The translations under genes and the position numbers were made by a program. 64,000 nucleotides of DNA from Rhabditophanes sp. KR3021 (lineage: Eukaryota > Nematoda > Chromadorea > Rhabditida > Alloionematidae). Of the stretch, positions 33,201 through 44,318 are shown piece by piece. A model generated the notes under the pieces. It was given only the letters and a program-made list of their open reading frames with translations, was not told the origin of the DNA and did no database searches. The DNA is taken from the NCBI GenBank assembly GCA_963281155.1, contig CAUJLY010000003.1:1302001-1366000 (forward strand), in the 5' to 3' direction. How positions within the stretch are numbered: position 1 is the first letter of the stretch; the number at the start of each line of letters is the position of its first letter.

Positions 33201-36200
33201 AATTGATGAATTTTAGTTTATGATTTGTAATAACAAAGGCACAAACTACAACCCTAAAGAAGACGTAAGCATTAATTGAAGGTGATTGTGTTACATATTA
33301 AGGAATAGAATATTATTAATAAAACATTTGATAAAAAGTTTGAGGTGTGCGTATGTATGTGGATTTGGTAAACGTTATATGTAACAATTAAATTTTGAAG
33401 TGTGAGCATCTCGCTCTCTTTTATTATAAACAAAATACACAAATAAGAGTGAAAAATTTGCTTCATTTTGTGTAGACTTTTTTTGATACATATATTATAG
33501 TCTTTTCTATACTATCAAAAGTGTACAAGAAGTTTAGATGTGAATTTTTAAAGTTGGGGGGATGAAAGAATAGACGAGAAGATGTTACTTTTGTTTGACA
33601 AAAATATGACTGAATCTTGTCACCTGTTTTGTGATGTCAGCTTATTAAATTTTTATCGTATCATATTAAAAGAGAATGAATATAATATTTTGGTCTATTT
33701 TTTATCAAAATCTTTTTTGTACAGTTGGTGTTATTTAAAGTGATAGAAGGACAATCTGTGAGATGATATTAAACAATATCGAATGTAACGTTTTAACGGT
33801 CTCCTATTAGCTTAAAGGTATTGGGTAACAAAACATACATTAAATTAGCTTAAACCACGTAGATAACAGCATCATAATATGAGGCACATACATATACCCT
33901 TGTTCCTTGTGTATGTATTTTGTTTGTTTAAGCTGATTTAAATCAAAAAAGAGAGAAGGTGTAATAATAATCAATTGGAGTCTTTGGAATGGTACAAAAT
34001 ATTGGTATAGGACATGATAGTAATCTAATCTTGATACCTTTATAATCTGCTCCAGTATGTATATTTATTTACAAGAAACACATTATTTTTGTATAAATTT
34101 TTGAAAGAAACAACAATTATTTGGTTGATGAATATGTTATGTTAGGTATTTATTTATTTTATATTGAAAAATCTCAAATCAAATTTATAAAAGTCAAGAT
34201 ATATTTAAAAATACTTAAAAATGCATTTAGTAAATGGGTAAATAAATATCAATGTTATTAAGTAAAATGAATGATTCGTTAATATAATAACTAAAAATGT
34301 ATCAGTTTGCATGTGTGTTTTTTGTTGATAAATAAAATAATATTAATAGGTACCGATATTTTTAATCACAAGTGTAAAGAATAGCTAAAAGATATGATAA
34401 GCTTTTTTAATTGGAATAAAGTGATGATGCTCGCTACATAATAAAATCGTTAAGATGATTGTAAAAGCTTATGATTTTTGGAGGGTGTGGCGTATTTGAA
34501 TATAAATTTAGCGAACATTTTGCACGGCACCATTACTAACGTCAATATATGTGAAATAAATTTGGCAAATAACCTGTTTTTTAGAGGTGGCAAAATATGG
34601 ATATGTGTCTCCGAGACATAAAGAATAATGCATGGTTGATATGGTGTGTATTAAAAATATATATTTTGGTGTTAATTGGTAATAAACAAAATTTGAAATA
34701 GACGAGACGTCACCCTCAAAACCTTCTTACAAAATAAAAATTTAGGCTCCCGGTTAATTGAGTTACCAAGGCGCCCCATTATCTATCTTGAATGAAGTAA
34801 TTAAGTGGCGAAATAAATGACATCCAAACAAGTGCTAATAAATATGCTAAATTTAGAAGACAATCATTTTTGCTATAAACACAAGTTTCTTGCCATTGAG
34901 GCGGCAATCAGGAGAAAGCATTAAAAGTAATTTGAAAAGTTCAATTATAAATTTATGGTTCAAGAATAAATATTTAATGTGTAAATAATAATAAATAACA
35001 CATTGAAATAACAAATTTATGTACCAATTTTAAATTGCACCTGAAATAAATATACGCATTAAGTTTGAAAGTTCTGTGTTTTTGGAAAGCAAATGTAATT
35101 TAAGGGAAGTAAAAAGATTGAAATGCCATCACTTTTGTCCTCATCATCAATCACTCATCTTTCTGTTGCCCTAAAAAGAAACATCTCTTTAGTCTATTGT
35201 TAGAATTTTAGCCAAATTGAATCAAAAAAAGATGATGCTCTTTATCAATAGAAAATAAACTTCATACATTTTAAACTAACGCTTAGGGAAAAGACAAACT
35301 TGCTTTTTTGAAGATAGTATGCATACAAAATATAAATCTGATTTTTGGGAAGTGCTAAAGAATTAGTAATTCGATGATAGACTTAGATATCCATCAAGCA
35401 ATGAAGCTACATAAAAATCAAAAATGAGTTTCATTTGTGATAGTAATACAAAAAATATTTAAAAAACGGTATGATATAACACATCTTAAATGAAATATTT
35501 AAAATTGCAAAGTTAATGTAGTTACTGGATGTTCAATAAGATCAGTTAGACTCAAATCATGGATCTGTATAAAATATAACCTACTATTGTACTTCACAAG
35601 CCGTAACTCACCACATCACTGTTTTTGTATTGTGTATTATGTATAAAACTAACTGTGTAAGTATTTCACTACTAACAACGCCATTGAAAAAATTAACCAT
35701 ATTATACGCTGCCTAATATTGGCGCCATTTCATCCAGCTATCAAGATTATCTCAAAAGATATTTTTAAACGTGTCAAACATCATGGATAATAGTTCATTG
35801 AAACGCCTTTATTGCCCGAACGATCTAGGTAAATTAAGCATTCGATATACAAAATATTACAACTTTTAGGAGTTTAATATCTTTATCTAAAATGAGCAAA
35901 AAAAATTAATGGATGGCGTTCCCTTATTTTTTTGTACAAACTACACGATTGAATTAAATTATATCCAAAAATATACATAACACCAGACGTGAATTTGACT
36001 CTGATGCAGCAGGTATTATAATGACGCCTTCTGAATTAGCCTTTAATCAAAATATTATCCTAAATTTTGTATTTTTTTAATAACTAGGTACAAAATGCAT
36101 GTTTCCGAACTTCTTTCTGATTTTTGCTGTGAAAATGAATGATTCTTTAAAAATGTGCTAATTAAACGTTTTGCAAATGATCAAGTAAGTTTTATGTATT

Positions 36201-37185
36201 TTGAAATCCAGATGATTTTGATTTATATAAAAAGATATTAGATAAACGAATATCCAAGCTACAAAGAATGATAAATATGTTGATCCGATTGTTGTTTCTA
36301 TTTGCAATTTCATGTAATTTTTATATTTCAAAAATAAATTACAAGTTTTATTACTTCCGTATTCTGATACCATCTTTCTTTTTTGATACAATTTTTAAAA
36401 CCCGGCGACGTTTATCTATGACTATAAAAGAGACGAGAAGCAGGCAATAGAAACAAAAGGCAACTTTTTTTCATTAAAAATGATACACATTTATACATCA
36501 AATAAGGATAGTAAGGTATACAAATATAAGATGCTGTATGCTAATTAGGGCCAAGTATCAAAAAATGCCTGCAATTAATGTGAGAGATTTTGCAATAGTC
36601 CAATTTCGGCCAATAAAATAGTATTTATTTTTGATTGCATTGAATATTCTTCTCTAATAGATTCTTGTTTATAAAGATATCACACATTGATCATAAACAA
36701 AGTTTTGAAAATAAATGCATTTTGAATAAAATAGCTTGAGTTAATAAATATAGTCGAAAATTAACGAAGTATTTTATTTACAGTCCAGATTCAATGACGA
36801 CAAATAAAAGAAATATCTTTGTTTAGGAGCAGATGCCTTCAACAATAATTAAATGAAAGAAGGGCAATTATTTTAATAAAAAACACTTTATTATTTCTTT
36901 ATAAAATACCATCCATTTTTATATATCAATTTTGTTTGCGAAATTATATATTGTAGATGTTCAAATTAAAAAGAACATCAACAACATTTCATTTTACCTG
37001 ACGTCATTTTATTTACATTTATTGTTGTTAAATCAATTATTTACTCAAACTACAATATAATTAAAGTGTTTTTTTCCGGTAGGATCATTTTTAACATAAA
37101 ACAAGAAATAAAGTCCATTTTATTTACTATATAAAGCTCTAAAATGCCGAATATAATATATTCATTTTGAATTTGATTCTTAATA
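27213..37185. other. 10-kb gene-poor region upstream of goa-1
   Basis: I find no credible protein-coding gene, tRNA or rRNA in this stretch. Reading frames are short, low in complexity and overlap on both strands. The portion next to 27213 should hold the goa-1 promoter. A splice-acceptor-like TGATTTCAG on the minus strand at 28154-28162 could mark a non-coding 5' exon of goa-1, but no matching donor is clear. Local features include a block rich in TG and TATA runs (28180-29170) and an 11-bp tandem repeat at 31887-31921. goa-1 is a neuronal gene, so distributed enhancers are a plausible content; this is inference. Confidence 0.45.
31887..31921. repeat. short tandem repeat, 11-bp unit x3
   Basis: Three successive copies of AAAGTAGATAT. 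It is small and has no visible link to a gene. Confidence 0.85.
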
Positions 37186-37350
37186 ATGCAATTCCATATT
37201 GTCTTTGTAGCTGCGGTTTCTATTCTCGCAGTTTCTACTAATGGATGCTTTTTTTGTCAATCTCCTCCAGCTCCTTGCCCACCACCGTAAGTTTTCTAAA
37301 TATAACTTAATCTAAGTTCAATCAATTTTAGGCCATGCGGTGGAAAATAA
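37186..37350 (+). CDS. small secreted Cys/Pro-rich peptide, 39 aa
   Basis: Two exons, 37186-37286 and 37332-37350, with a 45-nt intron (GTAAGT donor, ATTTTAG acceptor), encode 39 residues. The first 21 form a signal peptide (MQFHIVFVAAVSILAVSTNG). The mature part is CFFCQSPPAPCPPPPCGGK: four cysteines in a proline-rich tail ending GGK. A TATA-box-like ACTATATAAAGC lies about 55 nt upstream and AATAAA at 37412. Nematodes encode many very short secreted peptides of this type, often antimicrobial-like, neuropeptide-like or cuticular, but I cannot assign this one. It is too short for usual gene prediction; splice sites, signal peptide, TATA box and poly(A) signal together support it. Confidence 0.75.
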
Positions 37351-37880
37351 TCTAATACATTAATTGCATTACTTACCTTATCTAAGAAGCATCTATTATG
37401 ATTATTCTAACAATAAACTTATTCAATCTCTTCGCGTGTAATTTTAAATACATATGTATTTGTTATAGTAAATCCAAGTAATAAAGAATAAAACGTAACA
37501 TGGGTAATCTAAGAACAATTAACGAATAGGTGACAAGGTACTTTGGATAATGCAATGTTTGCTTTAAGAAATGAAACATTATTTACAACTTATTTTCTTA
37601 GCTAGACTTAATTTGCAATTAGTTATTCTAGATGCAATTTATATGCTGATTATTAATTTGCCTTATTAATTGCACTTTTATCTTCAATTTTTTGCAACTT
37701 AACTTTAAAAACTAACACAATATCGGAACTGTATTAATACATCATTGAAATTAAAGCATGGTTAATTGTAAAGTAAAAAAGGACAAACAAAGCTAACTTA
37801 TACAAATTTATTAACATATAAATTAAATTTCTAATTAAGAGAGGCATATAAAAAACTGGAAAACATAGAAAATTGTATTA
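37351..37880. other. intergenic, convergent 3' ends
   Basis: About 530 nt between the small peptide gene (+) and the PIAS gene (-), which converge. It should hold both 3'UTRs. Nothing else is seen. Confidence 0.5.
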
Positions 37881-39881
37881 TTAAAAGGAACTCTGCAAAT
37901 TCGTACTTGTCATTAAAGTCTTATCGTATTTTTCCGCGCTTGTGGAGCTGAAATTAACACACTCTGTTGCACTTAAAGTAGGCCGAACAATAGGTGTGGG
38001 TGGCGAAAAAAAGTTAATTGCACCACATAAAGGATTCCAAATAACTTTCCCTTGTCCAGGTGCAATTGCCACTCTTTGGTCAATTTCTCCTTCGTAATTT
38101 CCCACATCTTCTATAATTAAAGCCATTGGATAAGGTGCAATAGGTAAGGCTAACTCTAAATCTGGTGTTGTTTTTTTTGAGATTAAGCGTGGTTCAGGAG
38201 TTACATCCATAGTTTCCTCCATCATACCCGTCCGTGTTTGGCTAAGTTCCATTTGATTATTTGCCGTGTCTCGCCTAATCATTACTTGTGGCTCAGTTTC
38301 TGCAGGTGTATATATCTTTGAACCGAGCACATGTGAAGTAGGATATGATGATTTGGAATTCGGTACATCCACAACAGGTATGGATGTCTTCAAAGCTGGC
38401 GCAGTAAGAGAGTATAATTTTGAAGCTTGCTGGTCTAAGGTAGGGTGGAGGGATTTTGAAACTTGATTAGGCACAACAGGTGTGGAAGTCTTTGAAGCTG
38501 GTACAAATGAAGTGGGAGATAATGACTTTGGAGCTTGCTGAATTAAAGTAGGAGAGTGTGACTTTTTAAATTCCTCAGACAAAGTTGAAGAGAAGGAATT
38601 TGAAGCCAGGTTAGGTGAATTAGTAGTCGATGCTTGTTGAGCTTCTTCGTCATCATCCAAAATGATCAGCTCTGGCTCACTTAGCACACGTGAAGTTGAT
38701 TTCGAATTTTCGTTATCTATCTTCGTAACCTGGTAGCGCCCATTTACATGAAGATTAATCTCCAACGCAACCTTCTCTTCACGGAGAATATTCACATAGA
38801 ATTGATCAATCCACATTTCATTCGGATTCATCGACGACTTGCAGAACATGCACTCCCACTTCTCGGTTCTAACATTTGCTTCAAGATAATATTCCAGGTC
38901 ATCAGGATTGAGGTGCTTGCAATGTTTTCCTCTCACCGGAATTCTAATTCTTGTCAGACTTTGGGATGATGTCAAAGCAACCTTAGTAGTCTGCAGTTGA
39001 ATTTCCGGATCCGCGTTCATAAATTCTTTAAGTTCTCGCAGGAATTTAATTGTAGGGCGTAAAGGATAGAAGAGGATATTTGACATTACATCTTGTACAC
39101 TCTTCTTTTGACATAAGAACACTTTCATTGCATATCTTTTGTCCGTTTGACTCTTAAATGCCATCGACAACTGGAAGCTTCCATTGATGAGAGTATCTTT
39201 CGTCAGACCAGCATTTAGAATGGTAGGATATGGCAAAATGATGTCGGGATCGGCTTCGGTGTAACGTACGGCTTTATTGAAAAGGTCCGTTTGTTCCATT
39301 TCGCCAACAAACATGCTTAAATCAGGCGGAAACGTATCCGTTTGGCTTGGTTGATCATCTCCATCGATGATTAAGGCCGAACGAAGGATCACAAGCTGCT
39401 CTGCTCTGATCATTACTTCTCCGTTAACGATCATACTGGCGGGAAGATTGAAGGTCAATTGTGGGATATCTGTAGGTCTCCGAGTGACATTTGGGCGGGC
39501 AGGAGTTATTATCTCAGTCCATTCACACAGCGCTATCTCATTCTTCATGAAAACGGGCATTACCATCGTTGGTTTGATTACAAATTGGCGAAATTTATTT
39601 TGACCGAGATCCTTCTTGCTTATAAGCTTATCTTTCAACCCCATTGACTCAATTAACTGAAAAATTGGTATGCTCATGCCCGAAAGACAGCTTGCAGTCA
39701 AAATTCTGTGAATCATCTCTTGTGAAGTTCCGCCAGCGGGCAGTTGGCGCTTAATTAAGATTTCCCTTAGACTTTCATCCGATAGTTTAGGAAGTACTCC
39801 GTGTTTTAGGAATACTTCAGTAGAGAAGAATGGTGGGAGTGTCGATGTCGACCTTGGCCTTTTTCGTGATATTGTATCCAT
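37881..39881 (-). CDS. PIAS: PIAS-type SUMO E3 ligase
   Basis: An intronless 666-aa frame. Residues 28-65 resemble a SAP DNA-binding motif (SDESLREILIKRQLPAGGTS). A middle region fits the PINIT position. Residues 309-370 are an SP-RING: TRIRIPVRGKHCKHLNPDDL, then KWECMFCKSS and MWIDQFYVNIL. The single-zinc ligands Cys321, His323, Cys344 and Cys347 are present. The usual QCFD after the His is NPDD here. Residues 405-413 (LIILDDDEE) are a SUMO-interacting motif in the expected place. After it come about 110 residues of imperfect Ser/Pro repeats built on SKxxxPTxxxQASK. PIAS proteins bring Ubc9-SUMO to nuclear targets. Nematodes have one main PIAS (gei-17 in C. elegans). It lies head to tail with SGT1 and CCT5. 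The family call is good; the lack of introns is odd. Confidence 0.85.
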   Translation of the reverse strand: MDTISRKRPRSTSTLPPFFSTEVFLKHGVLPKLSDESLREILIKRQLPAGGTSQEMIHRILTASCLSGMSIPIFQLIESMGLKDKLISKKDLGQNKFRQFVIKPTMVMPVFMKNEIALCEWTEIITPARPNVTRRPTDIPQLTFNLPASMIVNGEVMIRAEQLVILRSALIIDGDDQPSQTDTFPPDLSMFVGEMEQTDLFNKAVRYTEADPDIILPYPTILNAGLTKDTLINGSFQLSMAFKSQTDKRYAMKVFLCQKKSVQDVMSNILFYPLRPTIKFLRELKEFMNADPEIQLQTTKVALTSSQSLTRIRIPVRGKHCKHLNPDDLEYYLEANVRTEKWECMFCKSSMNPNEMWIDQFYVNILREEKVALEINLHVNGRYQVTKIDNENSKSTSRVLSEPELIILDDDEEAQQASTTNSPNLASNSFSSTLSEEFKKSHSPTLIQQAPKSLSPTSFVPASKTSTPVVPNQVSKSLHPTLDQQASKLYSLTAPALKTSIPVVDVPNSKSSYPTSHVLGSKIYTPAETEPQVMIRRDTANNQMELSQTRTGMMEETMDVTPEPRLISKKTTPDLELALPIAPYPMALIIEDVGNYEGEIDQRVAIAPGQGKVIWNPLCGAINFFSPPTPIVRPTLSATECVNFSSTSAEKYDKTLMTSTNLQSSF

Positions 39882-40371
39882 AAATAAAGGCTGATAAGTT
39901 CAATAAAACGAGAGTATTGATTTAATATAACGATGATACGCCAGTAAAAGGATTATTAAAATGAAAATGACCTATTTCAAATTTTACATACTATAAAATT
40001 TCTCCAAAAAGTGTTTTAAGGACTTCGTGTTAAAAGGCAGACCAAAACAACTATCTTCATAAATGTTAATTAACGAATGAATCGCGAGAAACTTTGAGTA
40101 TAATTATTTTGTGAAATTTAACTAAAACACTTCAAAAGAGTAGATAATCAAAACATTGTATATCCCACTATTAGAAGAATGTTAAATATTTTACATTTTA
40201 GAAGATGTATATCCAATGATTCGTTTAAGACGAACTGTCTTTACTACACTCTAATTGAGGTAAATCAAAACAATGGAAGCCGTGCCGTAATACATTTTAT
40301 TTAAAATAACCGACAATATATAAATATAAAAACATTCATATACAAGTGCATTATATCGACTTTAAATTAAG
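39882..40371. other. intergenic, PIAS upstream region
   Basis: About 490 nt between the SGT1 stop and the PIAS start, both on the minus strand. AT-rich; no motif or coding frame stands out. Confidence 0.45.
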
Positions 40372-40999
40372 TCAGTATTTTTTGAATTCCATGTTATCTG
40401 GCGGCTGACATTCAATCTTCTTTTTCTTGACATCATTCCAATCAGTTGAGAGGACAGTTCCATTGGATTCGGAGAAGGATTTCATCATGGCTTTTTTCGT
40501 TTCTTCATTTGAATCTCCGTACAATTTTTGAAAAAAATGATTCAGACCTGCCTCGGAACCTTCCATGTCTTTTACCTCTTCTTCATCGGCTTCTTTACCA
40601 ATTTGAAGCCAATTCTTTTTTTCTTTTTGAACGATCTTTTCAGGAGTGACCACAATTGTCTTGGCAATTTCCTTTTTACCATCACTAAATAAGGCAGACC
40701 ATTGTTTATTCTCAACCTTTGGGCATTTAGCCTCGACTTTTCGTTTAGTACAAGTAAGCGTTAGATTACGGTCATCAATACCGTTGCTTAACTTGCCATC
40801 GAAGATAAGTTCGAAGCCAACATAGATTTGCAGAATATTGTGATCACGCCCATACTTGAAGGAAACATCTTTAATATCCGTATCAGCTTTACTAATCGCA
40901 ATAGTGACTTGTTTATCTGTTTGATACCACTCGTACCTGAATTATAAATACATACGCAACCAAGAAATCAACAACCTACCTTGGAAGATCTTTGGCCAT
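40372..40999 (-). CDS. SUGT1: SGT1 (SUGT1) co-chaperone, CS and SGS domains
   Basis: Two exons, 40999-40980 and 40936-40372, give 194 aa. The first supplies MAKDLPR. The second holds a CS (p23-like) domain, YEWYQTDKQVTIAISKADTD through LTLTCTKRKVEAKCPKVENK, and an SGS domain with LNHFFQKLYGDSNEETKKAM, ESNGTVLSTDW and ending PPDNMEFKKY. SGT1 links Hsp90 to kinetochore and ubiquitin-ligase clients. Vertebrate and plant SGT1 have an N-terminal TPR domain; this one lacks it, as does the nematode form I recall. The reading frame extends well upstream of the internal GTG at 40653. It lies 333 nt downstream of CCT5 on the same strand, with an acceptor-like CTTTGCAG near 41035-41042, so SL trans-splicing within an operon is possible. 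Confidence 0.93.
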
Positions 41000-41332
41000 T
41001 ATGGTTGGCAGCAATTAATTATTATTTATGTTTATCTGCAAAGTTATTATTTAATCGTCAACAGAATAAAAGATAATGATAGCTGATATGGAACAGCTTT
41101 GATTAAGTAATAACACATAAAACCACCCTTGAGATGTTTATTAATTAAATAAAGAGCTTTAGGTAAATCGCAGGAACAGCGTGTGTATATTATTAAAAAG
41201 ACTTTTTTATAGAAGCAAAGATAAATATTAGCGTGGATTGGGTAGAATCTTTGCCAAAAATTAACAAAGTTATCAATTAAAGGAGCGCAGCATTTGTCAA
41301 ATTGTGGTTTTTCCCCACCAATCAAGTCAAAG
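41000..41332 (-). other. CCT5-SGT1 intercistronic region
   Basis: 333 nt between two same-strand chaperone genes. A minus-strand CTTTGCAG acceptor about 35 nt before the SGT1 ATG is preceded by mixed pyrimidine sequence. The spacing is somewhat longer than usual for C. elegans operons (about 100 nt). Confidence 0.4.
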
Positions 41333-43007
41333 CTAATATCCGTGATGATTTTCTTCTGGAATTCTGACATCATCAATTTTCAAGATCATTCTGACGACTT
41401 GAGCAGCCAATGAGATTTGTTCTTTCTTAGACAACAAAGTCTCAATAACATTCAACTTCTTCATATCGTTTTCACCATTGTACAAAGCGTCAACTCCAAG
41501 ACGAGGATTATTTTCAGCGATTTGTTGAGCCTTCAATTGGGTAACAACGTCGATTGGGGAAAGTCCAGAATTGGCAGCCAAAGTCATTGGAATGGTTTCA
41601 AGGGCCTCAGCAAAAGCACGGAAAGCGTACTGTTCAAGTCCACTAATTTTGTCGGCTTCTTCTGAAACGGCAATAGCACAAGCCAATTCGGCAGCACCTC
41701 CGCCGTAAACAACGCGGTTGTCCTTGATCAAGTTTCTGATCACACAAATAGAATCATTTAAGGCTCTCTTTGATTCCTCGATCATGATCGTATTTCCTCC
41801 TCTCAGCAAAATAGTACAAGCACGTGAGTTTGGACAGTCTTCGATGAAGAGTAGAGACTCCTTCATCGTCCCATAATTTACTTCACGAACTGTACCAGCA
41901 AAACCGAGTTTTTGAGGTGTCAATTCACTGAATCTAGGGACAATCCTACCGTTGGTGGCAATTGCGACTAATTCGATTTCTGGCCCTCCGACCCATCTCA
42001 CGGAAGGAAGGTCGTTGGCGTAGAGCAGATGAGTGGCTTCGTCATCGAAACCCCACTGACAGATTGCTAAAGTACATCCAGAGTCTTTCACTTCCTTGAT
42101 CATGTTCAAGAAGACATCCACCTCGTATTGTCTTAGTTTTTTAAAGTCTTCAACCGATCCGATGTCGAGCTTGTGCTTGATTTTTGGCTTTGGTGGTTCG
42201 AATGGACAGGTCAGGATGGCGATCTTGACGTCTTTGAGTTCTTTCGGCATCTGTGGATGAGCCATGCCCTTTTCGAGGACGATTCCCTTGACGAGCACAG
42301 ATTCTTCTAATTTGCCTCCAACTTTGCCTTGGATTTTGATTAAATCAAAGTTGACGTCTTTGGTCTTGAGGTCTGCGACAGCCATCACAGCATCGACAGT
42401 CATTTCAGCAAAATGCTTTAGACACTTGTTGACAACCTTTGATCCTAGCGAAGTCATTGCACTCTTGACCAACATTTCACGGTCGGTGATGTCAAAGTCC
42501 TCAGCGATTTCATCTAATCTTTGCATTGCCTTCTTACAAGCTAAATCGAACCCATCGGCAATCTTCAAAGGGTGGATTCCTTTGTCCAAGAGTTGTTCAG
42601 CTTGTTGAAGCATCGATCCGGCCATGACCACGACTCCGGTGGTGCCGTCTCCGATCTCAGAGTCTTGAGCTTTTGAGAGTTCTACCAAAAGCTTGGCAAC
42701 ATGATGTTGTACATCCATCTTGTCCATGATAGTGGCTCCGTCATTCGTGATAGTGACATCCCCATCTGGAGATACGAGCATTTTATCGAACCCTCTTGGT
42801 CCAAGAGATGACTTGACGATACCGGCAACGGCTCTAGCAGCAAGAATGTGTGACTAAAATACATTGATTTGATAACTTAACCATCCTTCAAAAACATACC
42901 TTCAAAGCTTCCATTCCGGTCATTCTTTTTTGTCTTTCTTGTTCACGAAGAAGGATGAAGGGTTGACCGTTTTCATCAAAAATAAGTTGGCCCATAGGTC
43001 CAGCCAT
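41333..43007 (-). CDS. cct-5: T-complex protein 1 subunit epsilon (CCT5)
   Basis: Two exons, 43007-42900 and 42853-41333, joined across a 46-nt intron, encode 542 aa, the same length as C. elegans CCT-5. CCT5 is one of eight subunits of the TRiC/CCT ring that folds actin and tubulin with ATP. Exon 1 reads [20 protein letters not shown] and ends EALK; then [30 protein letters not shown], the catalytic GDGTTGVVV and, further on, [10 protein letters not shown] and [11 protein letters not shown], all class II chaperonin signatures. The helical protrusion and epsilon-type [10 protein letters not shown] are present. The end, ENHHGY, is intact. It is the upstream member of a head-to-tail series with SGT1 and PIAS. 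Confidence 0.97.
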
Positions 43008-43501
43008 GTTGCTTGAATATGTCTAACTAAAATGATTTGGTAAATATATTTTAGTGATACACCACCAACTTTTGGTGGAAACAAAAAGAACCTTCGAGAA
43101 GGATGTGGTAAAAAGGCGATTTGGCTAGAATAAACTATTTAAACAAACAAAAGTATACGAAAGCAATGTTTATTGGGTGAATAGAAGTAAAACCAATGAG
43201 GCTCATTGTGCCTCTTACCCACTGGCAAAGGTTATTTACCAATTCATTAAGTTTCAGTTTATGGGTAAGGCAAAACGAATGCATTTAAAAGTATCTGTAT
43301 ACGTATCTTCCCAAAGCATAAAGCTAAAAGCATAGTAGAAAGGAGTGTTGGGAGATGGAGGGGAAATATAGGTGGTAATCAAAGCAAAAAGAAGTTAGTA
43401 ATACGATTAAAGAAATGATGAATTATTTATTTGTTAAAAGCGTAATCATAATGCACTTTATAATTGTCTTGGCCCCACGCAACATGTTCCATTGCAACAG
43501 T
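43008..43501. other. intergenic
   Basis: About 490 nt between CCT5 and a small gene, both on the minus strand. It holds a small hairpin at about 43196-43214 (GAGGC...GCCTC) and otherwise nothing recognisable. It should include the CCT5 promoter. Confidence 0.4.
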
Positions 43502-43738
43502 TTAAGCAGCTGAGGATGAACTAGCAGAGGGAGAAGAATCTTCTTCTTGCTCTTCGATGTTGGCACCATTTCCAGTGTGGTGCGTCTTGGCCTTCTTGTT
43601 GCTTTGTTGGTCTTTCTTGAGGCATATTGGAATGAAAGAAATATTAGGCGGTGAGACAGTGGTTGCACTTACAATAGCAAGTCCAAAAGTTAGAAGGAAA
43701 GTAACAACATAAATGGAATGCAGACTTGAATTGGCCAT
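43502..43738 (-). CDS. small protein with N-terminal hydrophobic segment
   Basis: The frame from 43738 encodes 78 aa: MANSSLHSIYVVTFLLTFGL, a signal peptide or single membrane anchor, then IVSATTVSPPNISFIPICLK and a charged tail (KDQQSNKKAKTHHTGNGANI) ending in an acidic Glu/Ser-rich stretch. Upstream in-frame codons to 43888 give a 50-residue basic extension that I consider less likely because an AAATTAG acceptor-like site lies just before the chosen ATG. A GTAAGT donor and CCTCAAG acceptor inside the frame could define a 57-nt intron (19 codons); splicing would give a 59-aa form without the SATTVSPP segment. I do not recognise the family. Confidence 0.5.
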   Translation of the reverse strand: MANSSLHSIYVVTFLLTFGLAIVSATTVSPPNISFIPICLKKDQQSNKKAKTHHTGNGANIEEQEEDSSPSASSSSAA

Positions 43739-44318
43739 CTTTACTAATTTGATGAAGAGCGAGTCCCATGTGTGTTTGTTGATGAAACATAACATTAAGG
43801 TCACCAGAAAGAGCATTAGCATACGCTTGATCATCAATCGGTCTTTCTTTAAATGTTGCCTATATATAGTTTCTTGCATTTTGTCCATTTCGGCAGGAGA
43901 TTTTTTTTAATTTGTTCTCAGACATATCCATAGTGTTTCTTAAACCATCAGGACGAGCGGGATGCATCTCAAAACTTGATTTCAAGCAACAAAAGTACCA
44001 AGCGTAGGAGAAGTGAAAAAGGGTTCTGTTCTAAATCATTACAACCTCAAATAATGTATCAAATTTGAATTACTATCCTCCACATCTATAAACAATAACA
44101 AATTTAGTATGAATTCCAAGATTCGAATTTCACAAATGCTAACTGTATAAAACTAAATTAAAACAAAATTCAAAAACAGCTCATTTATTTTTTGCAAAGC
44201 AAATTACATATTCTCAAAATAATAAGCCTTCTTTGGCAAATAGCACGTAATTTATGTGAAGATTAAATTATTTTGAAATATCTCACTCAAATTTATGAAT
44301 AAGTATTTAGACATTTCC
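43739..44318. other. intergenic
   Basis: About 580 nt of AT-rich sequence between two minus-strand genes. Apart from the possible N-terminal extension of the small gene (to 43888), nothing is seen. Confidence 0.4.

Noticed and set aside
34742..34790. tRNA-like A-box text on the minus strand (GGTAACTCAATTAACCGGGAGC)
   Set aside because: No B-box, anticodon stem or pairing acceptor ends follow, so it is not a tRNA; at most a chance or very old tRNA-derived repeat.
41047..41376. 109-codon minus-strand frame after the CCT5 stop
   Set aside because: Mostly overlaps the CCT5 end in another frame and the intercistronic region; no domain.
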